Origin: an uncultured Caryophanales bacterium
GTDB taxonomy: Bacteria; Bacillota_I; Bacilli_A; Acholeplasmatales; Anaeroplasmataceae
Length of the DNA: 64,000 nt
Reading direction: 5' to 3'
Assembly (NCBI GenBank): GCA_946405105.1
Contig: CAMJFY010000003.1
Location: 42,922 to 106,921 of the forward strand
Under the pieces are notes generated by a model. The model was not told the DNA's origin, ran no database searches, and worked only from the letters and a program-made list of their open reading frames with translations. Of this stretch, positions 1-9,341 are shown one piece after another (position 1 is the stretch's first letter; the number at the start of each line of letters is the position of its first letter). Both the position numbers and the translations under genes were made by a program.

Positions 1-607
1 GTTCTTGTGTTATTATTTTTAAATATTCTAAATAAGCGCTATCAACATTATTTAGGAATGCGAATGTAGATTTTACTGATTTTAATTCATTACCATATCT
101 AACACCGAAATAGTAATATCCATAATGTGTTTTATCAACCTTAAAATTGATTTTATAATATTGGAATACATGAGAATTATTGAATTCCTCATAATCAACA
201 TTTATTGTCATTACATAGTCGTCAATCTCATATTCCTGCTCTTCTGATTTCTCAGTCTTTTCATAGCTAAAATCATAGAAGTAGTACTTAGTTACACCAG
301 TGATTTTAACATTTGAATTAGTAGGAAGATTTACCTTTACCTTATATGATTTGTTAAAATCACAATTATATGAATATCTAAAGATTGTATCATGTACATC
401 AAATGGATCAGTGTTTCCACCCCATACTGATTTTACATAATTACAAATGACTGACTTAGATTCATTATTTTCATCATATATATCTACATAATTGAATTTT
501 TCATCATTCAATTCATTAGCTATGATTTGATATTCCTTTTTAGTACATCCAGCTAATGTTAATATGATGCCAAAGAATGAAAATATCAGTATAATTACCT
601 TTTTCAT
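1..607 (-). CDS. Putative lipoprotein, 3' end beyond window
   Basis: Reading the minus strand from ATG at 607 gives an open frame of 202 codons that runs off the left edge without a stop. It begins MKKVIILIFSFFGIILTLAGC, a lysine-rich start and hydrophobic stretch ending in a lipobox (L-A-G-C), so it should be exported, lipidated on that Cys and held on the outer face of the membrane. The mature part is rich in Tyr, Asn, Asp and Lys with no family motif that I recognise. The ribosome site is weak (GGATG). The gene lies downstream of metA but is separated from it by a terminator-like hairpin. Function unknown. Confidence 0.75.
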   Translation of the reverse strand, partial: MKKVIILIFSFFGIILTLAGCTKKEYQIIANELNDEKFNYVDIYDENNESKSVICNYVKSVWGGNTDPFDVHDTIFRYSYNCDFNKSYKVKVNLPTNSNVKITGVTKYYFYDFSYEKTEKSEEQEYEIDDYVMTINVDYEEFNNSHVFQYYKINFKVDKTHYGYYYFGVRYGNELKSVKSTFAFLNNVDSAYLEYLKIITQE

Positions 608-685
608 TTTTCATCACATCCAAAATAATTTTACAATAAATTATTGTAATAAGAAAGATTAATATCAAAATTCACATATTTTACT

Positions 686-714
686 AAAATTAAAGAGCCT
701 CAAACGAGACTCTT
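686..714 (-). terminator. Terminator after metA
   Basis: Arms at 693-701 and 706-714 (AAGAGnCTC type, one mismatch, loop of four) are followed on the minus strand by a T-rich tract. It sits directly after the metA stop. Confidence 0.6.
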
Positions 715-715
715 A

Positions 716-1645
716 TTACTCATTTTCGTATTTTATAATTGGGTTTTTAAAATCATATGGTGTTAATTGATATACATAATAATTTAGCCAATTATAATAC
801 AAAATATTTGCGGTAGATCTCCATAAGACATCTACATCAGATTTGTCTTCATTAAAATAATTACAAGGCTCTTTAATATCTAAGCCCTTTTTAATATCTC
901 TTTCATATTCACTCTTAAGAGTGTATTTATCATATTCTAGATGACCTAATACGAATACTCTCTTATTATCCTTTGATTTTAGGATAGTAGTACCACATTC
1001 TTTAGAATAGCATAGAGGGATTAAATCTTCACATGCTAGAAGATCCTCTTCCTTGTTGTATGTATATCTTGATTGTGGAACATAGAATACATCGTCAATT
1101 CCATTTAATAAAGCTTCAAATATAACTGATTTTTTATGTTTAAAAATACCAAATAGCTTTTCTTTTCTTTCTGTTTTTTCAATGTTGTAGAAGTATTTTA
1201 ATGCTGCTTGAGCGCCCCAGCAAATAAACATTGTAGAGGTAACATTAGTTTTTGTAAATTCAAATATTTCCTCTAATTCAGTCCAATAATCAACCTCTTC
1301 AAATTCTAGCTTTTCAACAGGCGCACCAGTAATGATACAGCCGTCAAATTTACGATCCTTGATTTTATCAAATGTCGTGTAGAATTTGTCTAAATGACTT
1401 TTTGCAGTATTTTTAGATTCATGAGATTTAGGTACGATAAATGTTAAATTTACCTGTAATGATGAATTAGCTAATAATCTGCATAATTGAGTTTCAGTCT
1501 CAATCTTAGTAGGCATTAGATTTAATATTAAAATATTAATTGGACGAATATCTTGTGTATTCGCTCTATTCGTAGACATAACAAATATGTTTTCATTTTT
1601 TAATGTTTCATATGCAGGTATGTCCTTTGGAATAATAATAGGCAT
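716..1645 (-). CDS. metA: MetA-type homoserine O-acyltransferase, predicted acetyl-CoA specific
   Basis: Acylates L-homoserine, the first committed step of methionine synthesis. The 309-residue length and motifs are typical of the MetA family: catalytic Cys142 (ICWGAQAA), His235 and Glu237 (GHLEYD) fall at the family positions. Residue 111 is Glu (APVEKLEF). In characterised MetA proteins Glu at 111 goes with acetyl-CoA and Gly with succinyl-CoA, so despite the usual 'succinyltransferase' name I predict O-acetylhomoserine as product. This fits its neighbour metY, which uses that substrate. The ATG lies 1 nt past the metY stop, with its AGAGG site inside the end of metY, so the two are co-transcribed. 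Cytoplasmic. Confidence 0.95.
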   Translation of the reverse strand: MPIIIPKDIPAYETLKNENIFVMSTNRANTQDIRPINILILNLMPTKIETETQLCRLLANSSLQVNLTFIVPKSHESKNTAKSHLDKFYTTFDKIKDRKFDGCIITGAPVEKLEFEEVDYWTELEEIFEFTKTNVTSTMFICWGAQAALKYFYNIEKTERKEKLFGIFKHKKSVIFEALLNGIDDVFYVPQSRYTYNKEEDLLACEDLIPLCYSKECGTTILKSKDNKRVFVLGHLEYDKYTLKSEYERDIKKGLDIKEPCNYFNEDKSDVDVLWRSTANILYYNWLNYYVYQLTPYDFKNPIIKYENE

Positions 1646-1646
1646 A

Positions 1647-2921
1647 TTATAACCTCTCTAGTGCTTGTTTAATGTCTTCAATTAAATCTTCTTTATTTTC
1701 TAGACCACATGAAACTCTAATTAGACCTGCAGGAATACCAGCATCCTCTAATTGCTTGTCTGTTAATTGTCTATGTGTAGAAGTGGCAGGGTTTAGACAG
1801 CATGATCTAGCATCTGCAACGTGTGTTTCAATAGCGATTAGCTGTAAAGACTTCATGAACTTTTCAGCTTCAGCTCTACCGCCCTTTAAACAGAATGAAA
1901 CTACACCACATCCACCATTAGGTAGATATTTTTGAGCTATTTTATAGTATTTATCTCCAGGTAGTCCTGAGTATGTAACAGAGGCAACCTTTGGATTCTT
2001 AGATAAGAATTCTGCAACTGCTTGAGCATTCTCAACATGCTTTGGCATTCTTACATGAAGTGATTCTAATCCTAGGTTTAGGATGAATGCATTTTGAGGG
2101 GATTGGATAGAACCAAAATCTCTCATTAGCTGTGCAGTACATTTAGTGATGAACGCACCAGCATTACCAAATTTAGTTGCATAAGTAATACCATGATATG
2201 ATTCATCTGGTGTACAAAGACCAGGGAATTTGTCAGCATGTGCCATCCAATCAAATTTACCTGAATCTACAATACATCCACCTACGGCAGCACCATGACC
2301 ATCCATGTATTTAGTAGTAGAATGAGTAACAATATCTGCACCCCATTCAATTGGTCTACAATTAACTGGTGTTGGGAATGTATTATCAATAATTAGTGGA
2401 ACACCATGCTTATGAGCAACCTTAGCGAACTTTTCAATATCTAATACTGTAAGTGCTGGGTTAGCAATTGTTTCACCAAATACAGCTCTTGTATTTTCTT
2501 TAAATGCTTTATCTAATTCCTCTTCAGAAGCATCAGGTGATACGAATGTAGTAGTAATACCCATCTTTGCCATTGTTACTGCAATTAAATTGAATGTACC
2601 ACCATAAATAGATGATGAACAAACAATGTGAGATCCGCATTCGCAAATATTAAATAAAGCGAAGAAGTTAGCAGCTTGTCCTGAAGATGTTAGCATAGCG
2701 GCAGTACCACCCTCTAGGGCAGCAATCTTAGCGGCAACATAATCATTTGTAGGATTTTGTAATCTTGTATAGAAATAGCCAGATGCCTCTAAATCAAATA
2801 GCTTACCCATATCTTCACTTGTATCATATTTCCAAGTTGTAGATTGATAAACTGGAATTTGTCTAGGCTCACCATTCTTTGGTCTATATCCAGCTTGTAC
2901 GCATTGTGTATCTTTTTTCAT
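1647..2921 (-). CDS. metY: O-acetylhomoserine sulfhydrylase (PLP enzyme)
   Basis: Converts O-acetylhomoserine plus sulfide to homocysteine (direct sulfhydrylation). It is a Cys/Met-metabolism PLP enzyme of 424 residues. The Schiff-base lysine is K204 in HSTTKYMDGHG, and the N-terminal YxTRxxNP element (YYTRLQNPTND-like, near residue 50) is present. An in-frame TTG lies 9 nt upstream, but GGGAG abuts it. The ATG at 2921 has GGGAG at 9 nt and is the better start. It is the first gene of metY-metA. The only visible control is a sigma-A-type promoter; the 165-bp leader and spacer region holds no SAM or T-box element that I can see. Cytoplasmic tetramer in the family. Confidence 0.95.
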   Translation of the reverse strand: MKKDTQCVQAGYRPKNGEPRQIPVYQSTTWKYDTSEDMGKLFDLEASGYFYTRLQNPTNDYVAAKIAALEGGTAAMLTSSGQAANFFALFNICECGSHIVCSSSIYGGTFNLIAVTMAKMGITTTFVSPDASEEELDKAFKENTRAVFGETIANPALTVLDIEKFAKVAHKHGVPLIIDNTFPTPVNCRPIEWGADIVTHSTTKYMDGHGAAVGGCIVDSGKFDWMAHADKFPGLCTPDESYHGITYATKFGNAGAFITKCTAQLMRDFGSIQSPQNAFILNLGLESLHVRMPKHVENAQAVAEFLSKNPKVASVTYSGLPGDKYYKIAQKYLPNGGCGVVSFCLKGGRAEAEKFMKSLQLIAIETHVADARSCCLNPATSTHRQLTDKQLEDAGIPAGLIRVSCGLENKEDLIEDIKQALERL

Positions 2922-2957
2922 GAATATCAACTCCCATTAACAAAAAATTTAAAGTAA

Positions 2958-2963
2958 TTATAG
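2958..2963 (-). promoter_or_regulatory. Extended -10 of metY promoter
   Basis: The minus strand reads TGCTATAAT, a perfect -10 with TGn extension. The -35 at 17 nt is poor, as expected for an extended -10 promoter. Confidence 0.55.
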
Positions 2964-3046
2964 CATAATTATTTTATTAATTAAATACGAATTCAAAAAT
3001 TTCTTAATTTTAAGTCCCTTATTCACTCTTTTTGGTTTACATAATA

Positions 3047-3075
3047 TTGTAAATACCATAATTATTTTATATAAT
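3047..3075 (+). promoter_or_regulatory. Promoter of hemW operon
   Basis: TTGTAA (3047-3052), 17 nt, TATAAT (3070-3075). The predicted start of transcription near 3082 leaves a very short leader holding GAGGA and the hemW ATG at 3095. Confidence 0.65.
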
Positions 3076-3094
3076 TATCTTATGAGGATTTACT

Positions 3095-4195
3095 ATGAAG
3101 GGACTATATATTCATATTCCATTTTGTGATAGAATTTGCAATTATTGTGATTTCACTAAAATGGTATCAAATGACAATGTAAAAACTAAATACCTAAAGC
3201 GTCTTAAAGAAGAACTTAAATATAGAGAAAAAGATTTATGCGATATTGATACTGTATTTATTGGCGGAGGTACTCCAAATTCCCTTTCTATTGAATTATT
3301 AGATGATTTACTTAAAACTATAGGGGACTTTATTAAAAAATCAAAGGAAGCCACAATAGAGCTTAATCCAGAACTAATTACTATAGAACAAATAGAGCTA
3401 TTTAAAAAATATGGAATCAATAGAATATCTTTAGGTGTTGAATCTTTTAATAATGAATTACTAAAGCTACTTGGTAGAGGACATACTAAAGAGATTGTAT
3501 ATGATAGAATTAAGCTACTTCGAGATAATGGATTTAAAAACATTAATATAGATTTAATTTTTGGTATACCTGGAGAAACAATTGATGATGTTAAATATGA
3601 TTTAGAATGCTTTAAAGAATTAAATTTAGAACATCTATCATATTATAGCCTTATCTTAGAAGATAAAACTGTATTCTCATATATGCTAAATAATAAAAAG
3701 CTTGAATTATTAGATGATGATATAGTTGCTGATATGTATGATTATATAAATGATTATTTAAAAAATAATGGCTATAAGCATTATGAAATATCTAATTATG
3801 CAAAGAATGGTTATGAATCTATTCATAATAAGCTATATTGGACAGAAAGCCATTATGTAGGTATAGGCCTTGGGGCATCAGGATATATTGATAATTATAG
3901 ATATACAAATCAAAAAATAATGAAGGATTATTTATTAGAATTTGAGGATATAAGAGATATTATATCTCTTGATGAAGAAAAATCTGAATATTTAATATTT
4001 GGATTAAGAAAGATAGATGGTATATCTATTTCTGATTACAAAGAAAGATATAATAGTGATCTATTCACTGATTTTAAAATAGATGAATTAATTGAAAATA
4101 AATTATTAATTGTTGATGGAGATTATTTAAAAATAGCTCCTGATAAATTATTTATTTCCAATTTAGTATTTGAGGAGCTTTTAAATGAAGGATAA
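3095..4195 (+). CDS. hemW: HemW-type radical SAM protein (heme chaperone)
   Basis: Radical SAM protein of the HemN/HemW family. The cluster-binding motif C11-x3-C15-x2-C18 lies at the N-terminus (HIPFCDRICNYCDF), followed by a GGGTP SAM-binding element near residue 58. The C-terminal HNKLYW...GIGLGASG motif is typical of HemW. At 366 residues it fits HemW, not the longer coproporphyrinogen dehydrogenase HemN. HemW binds heme and acts in heme delivery; no heme-synthesis genes are nearby, so its role here is inferred from the family. First gene of the hemW-xerD-deoB-adh operon; its end overlaps xerD by 11 nt. Confidence 0.9.
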   Translation: MKGLYIHIPFCDRICNYCDFTKMVSNDNVKTKYLKRLKEELKYREKDLCDIDTVFIGGGTPNSLSIELLDDLLKTIGDFIKKSKEATIELNPELITIEQIELFKKYGINRISLGVESFNNELLKLLGRGHTKEIVYDRIKLLRDNGFKNINIDLIFGIPGETIDDVKYDLECFKELNLEHLSYYSLILEDKTVFSYMLNNKKLELLDDDIVADMYDYINDYLKNNGYKHYEISNYAKNGYESIHNKLYWTESHYVGIGLGASGYIDNYRYTNQKIMKDYLLEFEDIRDIISLDEEKSEYLIFGLRKIDGISISDYKERYNSDLFTDFKIDELIENKLLIVDGDYLKIAPDKLFISNLVFEELLNEG

Positions 4196-5111
4196 AGAAA
4201 AAAAGGAAATAGTATTTTATGAAATATCAGAATTTAAATACTATTTAGAAGACAATTTAAGATTAAGTGAAAATACTATTAATGCTTATGTTACTGATTT
4301 ATATCAATATCAAGATTTCTTAAATAAATTTGAAAAGATAAATGATGTATCTGAAATAACTAGAGAAGATATTGTAAAATATATAGCTTCCTTAAAAAGG
4401 AAGGAATTATCTAAAAAGACAATAGCAAGAAAGGTTACATGCATTAAAGATTTTCATAAATATTTATTTAAAGAAGGCTATACAAAAGAAAATGTATCAC
4501 TTCATATTGAAAATCCAAAGACTGATAAAAGTCTTCCAGTGGTATTAACTATTGAAGAAATTAATAGAATGATTTCATCAATAGATGGTAATGAACCATT
4601 AGATATTAGAAATAGAGCAATGATGGAAACATTATATGCTACAGGTATGAGAATATCTGAGCTATTAGATGTTGAATTAAAGGATCTTCATTTAAATGAA
4701 AAATATATTATGGTCATTGGAAAGGGTAATAAGGAAAGACAGGTGCCACTTGGTGAAATGGCTGTAATAGCTATAAGAAAATATATTGAAAGAGCAAGAT
4801 TAAAGATTGCTAGTAAGCCATCTAATTTATTGTTTTTTAATTATAAGGGTGAAAAGATGTCTAGACAGGGCTTTTTTAAATATATTAAAAAGCTAGCTCA
4901 GGAATGTGGTATTGAAAAAGAAATATCACCACATACTATTAGACATAGCTTTGCTACACATTTATTGGAAGGAGGAACAGATTTGAGGGTTGTACAAGAG
5001 CTTTTAGGGCATGAAGATATATCTACGACACAAATATATACTCATATAGATAAAACTAAATTGAGAGATATTTATGATCATAGTCATCCTCTATCTAAAA
5101 ATGACGATTAA
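4185..5111 (+). CDS. xerD: Tyrosine recombinase XerC/XerD
   Basis: Site-specific recombinase that resolves chromosome dimers at dif. The 308-residue protein has an N-terminal SAM-like core-binding domain (about 10-100) and a C-terminal catalytic domain with all active residues: R156 (ATGMRISEL), K180 (GKGNKERQVPL), H250 and R253 (HTIRHSFATHLLEGG), H276 (LGHEDISTTQIYTH) and nucleophile Y285. The sequence is closest to XerD, though XerC cannot be excluded. It overlaps hemW by 11 nt and deoB by 1 nt (TAATG), so all are translationally coupled. A dif-like site lies only 3.6 kb downstream, which fits the gene's job but may be coincidence. Confidence 0.9.
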   Translation: MKDKEKKEIVFYEISEFKYYLEDNLRLSENTINAYVTDLYQYQDFLNKFEKINDVSEITREDIVKYIASLKRKELSKKTIARKVTCIKDFHKYLFKEGYTKENVSLHIENPKTDKSLPVVLTIEEINRMISSIDGNEPLDIRNRAMMETLYATGMRISELLDVELKDLHLNEKYIMVIGKGNKERQVPLGEMAVIAIRKYIERARLKIASKPSNLLFFNYKGEKMSRQGFFKYIKKLAQECGIEKEISPHTIRHSFATHLLEGGTDLRVVQELLGHEDISTTQIYTHIDKTKLRDIYDHSHPLSKNDD

Positions 5112-6289
5112 TGAGATTTAAAAGAATATTTGTTATTGTATGTGACTCTGTAGGTTGTGGATATACTCCTTTAAGTCATTTATATGGTGATGAGGGAGCA
5201 AATACTATCGCACATATTGCAGAGCATGAAAGTGGAATAAATTTACCTACACTTGAGTCTCTTGGGTATGGTAATTTGACTGATATTAAAGGAGTCAAAA
5301 AGGTTGATTCTAAAATTGGATATTATGGTAAGATGGATGAATTGTCTAACGGCAAGGATACATTAACAGGACATTTAGAGTTAATGGGCATAAAGACTGT
5401 TGAGCCATTTGTTACATTTACTGATACAGGATTTCCTAAAGAGCTTATTGATGAGCTTGAAAAGAGATGGGGATATAAAATTATTGGTAATTGTGCAGCA
5501 TCAGGAACTGAGATTATAAAGGAGCTTGGTGAACAGCATATCAAGAATAAAGAATTGATTGTTTATACATCATCTGATTCAGTATTACAGATTGCAGCTC
5601 ATGAAAAATATTTTGGTCTTGATGAGTTATATAGATGCTCAAAGATAGCTAGAGAAGTTTGTCTTGATCCTAGATGGAAGGTTGGAAGAATTATTGCAAG
5701 ACCATTTGTTGGAGAAACTAAAGATGATTTTGTAAGAACTCCTAATAGACATGATTATGCCCTAAATCCACCAGATAAGACAGTTTTAGATTCTTTAAAG
5801 GAAAGTGGATATGATGTTATATCAGTTGGAAAGATAAATGATATTTTTAATGGCTGTGGAATTACTAAAGCATATAAGTCAAAATCTAATGAGGATGGTA
5901 TGAATATAGTTCTTGATTTATGTAAAGAAGAATTTCAAGGATTATGTTTTGTAAATCTCGTAGACTTTGATTCATTATATGGACATAGAAGAAACCCTAG
6001 TGGATATAAGGTAGCTTTCGAGTGCTTTGATAGTTTACTAAACGAGATGTTAAAATTAACAAGAAAAGATGACCTAATAATAATAACTGCTGACCACGGA
6101 AATGATCCAACCTGGACAGGCACAGATCACACTAGAGAATATGTACCTTTAGTCGTACATTCAAAGACCACCATAGGTGGTCCTTTGGGAACAAGAAAAA
6201 GCTTTGCAGATGTGGGTGCTGCAATAGCCCAAAATTTTAATGTTGAATCACCTAAAATTGGTGAATCATTTTTGGAGGAAATCAAATGA
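5111..6289 (+). CDS. deoB: Phosphopentomutase
   Basis: Interconverts (deoxy)ribose 1-phosphate and 5-phosphate in nucleoside salvage. The 392 residues match the alkaline-phosphatase-fold DeoB family: metal-binding Asp12 (VCDSVGCG), the phosphorylated Thr in GKDTLTGHLELMG, NLVDFDSLYGHRRNP, and TADHGNDPTWTGTDHTREYVP, which carries the Asp/His metal ligands. The start overlaps the xerD stop (TAATG) and the end overlaps the next gene (ATGA). Its product feeds the pentose phosphate pathway, and cdd at 37429 supplies the same salvage network. Confidence 0.95.
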   Translation: MRFKRIFVIVCDSVGCGYTPLSHLYGDEGANTIAHIAEHESGINLPTLESLGYGNLTDIKGVKKVDSKIGYYGKMDELSNGKDTLTGHLELMGIKTVEPFVTFTDTGFPKELIDELEKRWGYKIIGNCAASGTEIIKELGEQHIKNKELIVYTSSDSVLQIAAHEKYFGLDELYRCSKIAREVCLDPRWKVGRIIARPFVGETKDDFVRTPNRHDYALNPPDKTVLDSLKESGYDVISVGKINDIFNGCGITKAYKSKSNEDGMNIVLDLCKEEFQGLCFVNLVDFDSLYGHRRNPSGYKVAFECFDSLLNEMLKLTRKDDLIIITADHGNDPTWTGTDHTREYVPLVVHSKTTIGGPLGTRKSFADVGAAIAQNFNVESPKIGESFLEEIK

Positions 6290-7461
6290 AAAATTTTATG
6301 TATTACACTCCAACCAAAGTTTACTTTGGTAAGGGAGAAGAATTGAAGGTAGGAAAAATCATTAAGGAGTATGGCTTTAAAAAGATTTTGCTACACTATG
6401 GAAAATCATCAATCAAAAAAAGTGGCTTATATGACAAAGTTGTTAAGTGCTTGAAGGATGAAGGAATTGAATTTGTTGAGCTAGGAGGAGTTGAAGCTAA
6501 TCCTAAGCTAAGCTTAGTATTAAAGGGTGTCGAGCTAGCTAAAAAAGAAAAGGTAGAAATGATTTTAGCAGTAGGCGGTGGATCAGTTCTAGATTCATCT
6601 AAGTCAATTTCTGCAGGTGCAAAGGTGGACTTTAGTCCATGGAAATTTTCTTTAGGCGAAGAGGTTGTTAAGGATAGACTACCTGTTGGATCAATCTTAA
6701 CAATTTCAGCTGCAGGAAGTGATATGTCAAATTCTTGTGTTATTACAAACGATGAGACAAAAGAAAAGAGAGGCTTTAGTAGTGACTTCAATAGACCACT
6801 ATTCTCGATTTTAAATCCAGAGCTAACATACACAGTAAATGCATGGCAAACTGCATGTGGTGTAGTTGACATTATGATGCACACATTAGAAAGATATTTT
6901 TCTAATGGCGATGAGAATGAAGAATTGACTGATAATATCGCACTTGGGTTATTGAAGGCAGTTTATGATGCAGGTAAGGTTGTCATGAAGGATCCGACAA
7001 ATTACGATGCTAGAGCAACTCTAATGTGGGCTAACAGTCTTTCACATAACGGATTAACTGGTTGCGGTAAAGTGTATTTTATGGCCGTACATCAGATTGA
7101 GCATGAGGTAAGCGGTATGTATGACAGTGTATCTCATGGTGCAGGTCTTGCAGCATTGTGGCCTCAATGGGCTATGAATTCATACAAAGCAGCCCCAAAA
7201 AGGTTCTTAAGACTTGCTTACGAGGTTTTAGGCGTAGATTATACACAAAACGAGGAAAAAGCGATTATAGAGGGAATTTCAAGGCTTAAAGCTTATTTCA
7301 AGAGTCTAGGAATGCCAGTAACTTTACGAGAGCTTGGAGTTGATAGAAATAGTCTTCCAGATATAGCTTGGAATGCTATGTTCAAGGGCAAGAGAGTGTT
7401 ACCTGACATAGTCACTGTAGATCGTGATTTAGCACTTAAAATTCTAGAAGAATCTTACTAG
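6286..7461 (+). CDS. Iron-containing alcohol dehydrogenase (BdhA/YugJ-like)
   Basis: NAD(P)H-dependent group III alcohol dehydrogenase of 391 residues, last gene of its operon. The nucleotide-binding GGGSVLDSSK motif is near residue 96. The metal ligands are expected in CGVVDIMMHTLERY (Asp, His) and in HQIEHEVSGMYDSVSHGAGLA (His residues). It resembles butanol dehydrogenases and YugJ, which reduce aldehydes during fermentation; the actual substrate cannot be read from sequence. It overlaps deoB by 4 nt (ATGA) and is followed at once by a strong terminator. Coupling to deoxynucleoside breakdown (acetaldehyde from deoxyribose) is a possible reason for this context, but it is inference. Confidence 0.88.
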   Translation: MKNFMYYTPTKVYFGKGEELKVGKIIKEYGFKKILLHYGKSSIKKSGLYDKVVKCLKDEGIEFVELGGVEANPKLSLVLKGVELAKKEKVEMILAVGGGSVLDSSKSISAGAKVDFSPWKFSLGEEVVKDRLPVGSILTISAAGSDMSNSCVITNDETKEKRGFSSDFNRPLFSILNPELTYTVNAWQTACGVVDIMMHTLERYFSNGDENEELTDNIALGLLKAVYDAGKVVMKDPTNYDARATLMWANSLSHNGLTGCGKVYFMAVHQIEHEVSGMYDSVSHGAGLAALWPQWAMNSYKAAPKRFLRLAYEVLGVDYTQNEEKAIIEGISRLKAYFKSLGMPVTLRELGVDRNSLPDIAWNAMFKGKRVLPDIVTVDRDLALKILEESY

Positions 7462-7471
7462 AAAATCGAAG

Positions 7472-7500
7472 GCCTGTCGCCGTATAGCGACGGGCTTTTT
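7472..7500 (+). terminator. Strong terminator of hemW-adh operon
   Basis: GCCTGTCGC (7472-7480), loop of six, GCGACGGGC (7487-7495) with one G-U pair, then TTTTT. It closes the plus-strand operon and marks the edge of the 2-kb gene-free region. Confidence 0.9.
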
Positions 7501-7519
7501 ATTATGCGCATACGTACGT
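7501..7519. repeat. Left boundary motif: ATTATGCGCA plus ACGTACGT
   Basis: ATTATGCGCA (7501-7510) is followed by ACGTACGT (7512-7519). The same two words occur inverted at 13100-13122, at the far side of the terminus segment. Such CG-rich words are rare in this genome's genes. Function unknown. Confidence 0.6.
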
Positions 7520-7530
7520 GAGCGAGGCCT

Positions 7531-7569
7531 AAAAAAATTTCAAATCGTATCTAGTGTGTAAAACTAGAT
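7531..7569 (+). repeat. Terminus repeat, copy L1
   Basis: A7TTTCAAATCGT tract, then ATCTAGT (7549-7555), 7 nt, ACTAGAT (7563-7569). Left-arm orientation. Half-sites ACTAGA recur just downstream, near 7591 and 7629. Confidence 0.85.
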
Positions 7570-8125
7570 TAAGTATTAAAACAAGTTAGAAACTAGAATA
7601 ATTAAAATGATTTCATAGACAATGTAAAACTAGATTATCACTAAAATTGTCAAAAAATGAAAACTAACATTTTGTTGTGAAAAAACGAGAAAAAATTAAA
7701 GGGAGATATACGTCTCGTTTTATGGCCATTTTTAGTCGAAAATTGTTCCTATAATAGCATAGCTATGAAATGACTGATTCGTAATGCTAAATTGACTTGA
7801 TTCGATTTGTCGAATGCTCTGACGTCACTCGCACGTGAGAAACAGTCTGTTTTGAAAATCATAGTTAGTGATAAAAAAATCTCAGTGAAGAGGAAGAAGA
7901 GGTCTTGAAAAATTAGATGGAAATATTCACTCAAATGATTTTGGAAAAAATAGCCAGATGAAGAACTCGAGATTTTTTTCTTAGAGGATCTAGATTTCGT
8001 TAGAGCATGGTTTCTTTGGAGCTGATAGTAAAGAGACAAAGACAATGAATTGGTGTATCTAAAACAAAAACAAATTTGTCAAAACTTGAATCCGTTAATA
8101 AAGCATGCTAAAAGGGAAGGATAAG

Positions 8126-8163
8126 AAAAAATTTCGAAACGCATCTAGTTTTCAATACTAGAT
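8126..8163 (+). repeat. Terminus repeat, copy L2
   Basis: A-tract with TTTCGAAACGC, then ATCTAGT (8143-8149), 7 nt, ACTAGAT (8157-8163). Same orientation as L1 and L3. Confidence 0.85.
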
Positions 8164-8259
8164 AGAAAGAGAAAAATCGAGATAAATTTTTATCTATTTT
8201 CATAAGCCCAAATGATCATCAGAAATCAAGTATCAATTATAGGAGGAAGTAGGGACTAG

Positions 8260-8298
8260 AAAAAAATTTCGAATTGTATCTAGTTTCAAATACTAGAT
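8260..8298 (+). repeat. Terminus repeat, copy L3
   Basis: A-tract with TTTCGAATTGT, then ATCTAGT (8278-8284), 7 nt, ACTAGAT (8292-8298). Same orientation as L1 and L2. Confidence 0.85.
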
Positions 8299-8744
8299 AA
8301 GAGAATGTTAATGTTATAAATTGTATATTATTATAATATTATATATTATTATTAAATACATTATATATGTAATAATTGAAAACTATGAAAATAGAGATAT
8401 AGGATTAAAAATGTAGTCAGAGTGGTGGAAAGTAGACAGCTAAAAATGGCCTAAAAAATGAAGCGGCGCTACTAAAACACACTCTTTTTTTCGTTTTGAA
8501 TACGTTTAAAGTCGATTTTTGAAAATGAACATGTCCATTTTGAGTATTATAGAGTGATTTGAACGAGTGAAACGACTCTCCAAAATGATTCCAAATGGGC
8601 AATTATGCATCAATCGACTTCTGGATCGCTTTTTAAGTCAAAAATAGGTATTTTCGACCCATTTTTAAGCGATATAAGGAGATGTGTACAAATCCACTTA
8701 TTCACAAATGATTAAAAAACCGCATAGTTAAGCCATAATTCATT

Positions 8745-8772
8745 GGTTAACATAATATATATTATGATAACT
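8745..8772 (+). other. dif: dif-like chromosome dimer resolution site
   Basis: A 28-bp site with 11-bp arms GGTTAACATAA and TTATGATAACT around the 6-bp centre TATATA. The arms are inverted repeats of each other at 9 of 11 positions. By my count 22 of 28 bases match E. coli dif and 20 of 28 match B. subtilis dif, and the spacing is identical. It lies in the gene-free region exactly where gene strand switches, and xerD is 3.6 kb away. XerC and XerD arms are inferred by alignment only. Confidence 0.7.
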
Positions 8773-9099
8773 TATTAAGATTTCAAAAGATGCCTTAAAA
8801 AGCTTCTTTTCATCCAAAAAAACGTGTTTGAATATCTAATTTGACGATTTTAAGCCGTTTTTTGACCTCTAATCACGCTCAGTGAATACCATTTGAATAT
8901 GTTTAGCAGGAGAGCCTAAAAAAATCGAAAAATCGAGAAAATTGGATTTGGATAATTCTCTACTTCGACCGATTTCCTCTTCTGGATTTGAAACGAGACT
9001 TTTTGATTCATGTCACCAGATTTTAAACGGCGACGGAATCTTGATCAGTTCTTCTACTACTTCTACTCTCCTGGATGCCTATTTTGAAATTGAATAAGT

Positions 9100-9121
9100 A
9101 AAAAAAAGGCCTTTTCGGCCC
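9100..9121 (-). terminator. Orphan terminator-like element
   Basis: On the minus strand GGCC, a 5-nt loop, GGCC, then eight Ts. The stem is only 4 bp, so it is weak. No gene ends here; it would close a minus-strand transcript arising between 9121 and 9522, or act as a second stop behind the Fic-like gene. Confidence 0.35.
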
Positions 9122-9242
9122 TATATTTTTCCTATTTCTTTAAAATCGATAAATTTTACCTCATTTTTAGCTATTTTTTATCCATATATTTATCATATTA
9201 TTTTAGATATATTTATTATATTTTTGAATTATTATTTAATAA

Positions 9243-9288
9243 TGACATTATTTATGTAAGAATAATATTAATGACATAAATAGTGTCA
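9243..9288. repeat. TGACA dyads, copies 1 and 2
   Basis: Copy 1 (9243-9259) TGACATTATTTATGTAA and copy 2 (9272-9288) TGACATAAATAGTGTCA are 17-nt near-palindromes of the form TGACA-N7-TGTCA. A third copy is at 9430-9446. They look like binding sites for a dimeric protein. Confidence 0.55.
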
Positions 9289-9341
9289 CATAATTCAAAA
9301 GCGATATTTTTTGTGTATTTTCGCCATTGTTCTGTGAAATT

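Noticed and set aside
7749..8045. 98-codon minus-strand ORF in the terminus gap
   Set aside because: No ribosome site, Ser/Phe/Leu-rich composition from A/T-rich purine tracts, and it ignores the repeat structure; likely chance.
7531..8298. CRISPR array
   Set aside because: Copies are 130 to 595 bp apart at irregular distances, palindromic with flanks, and no cas gene is present.
8417..8602. 61-codon minus-strand ORF in the terminus gap
   Set aside because: No ribosome site or recognisable protein feature.
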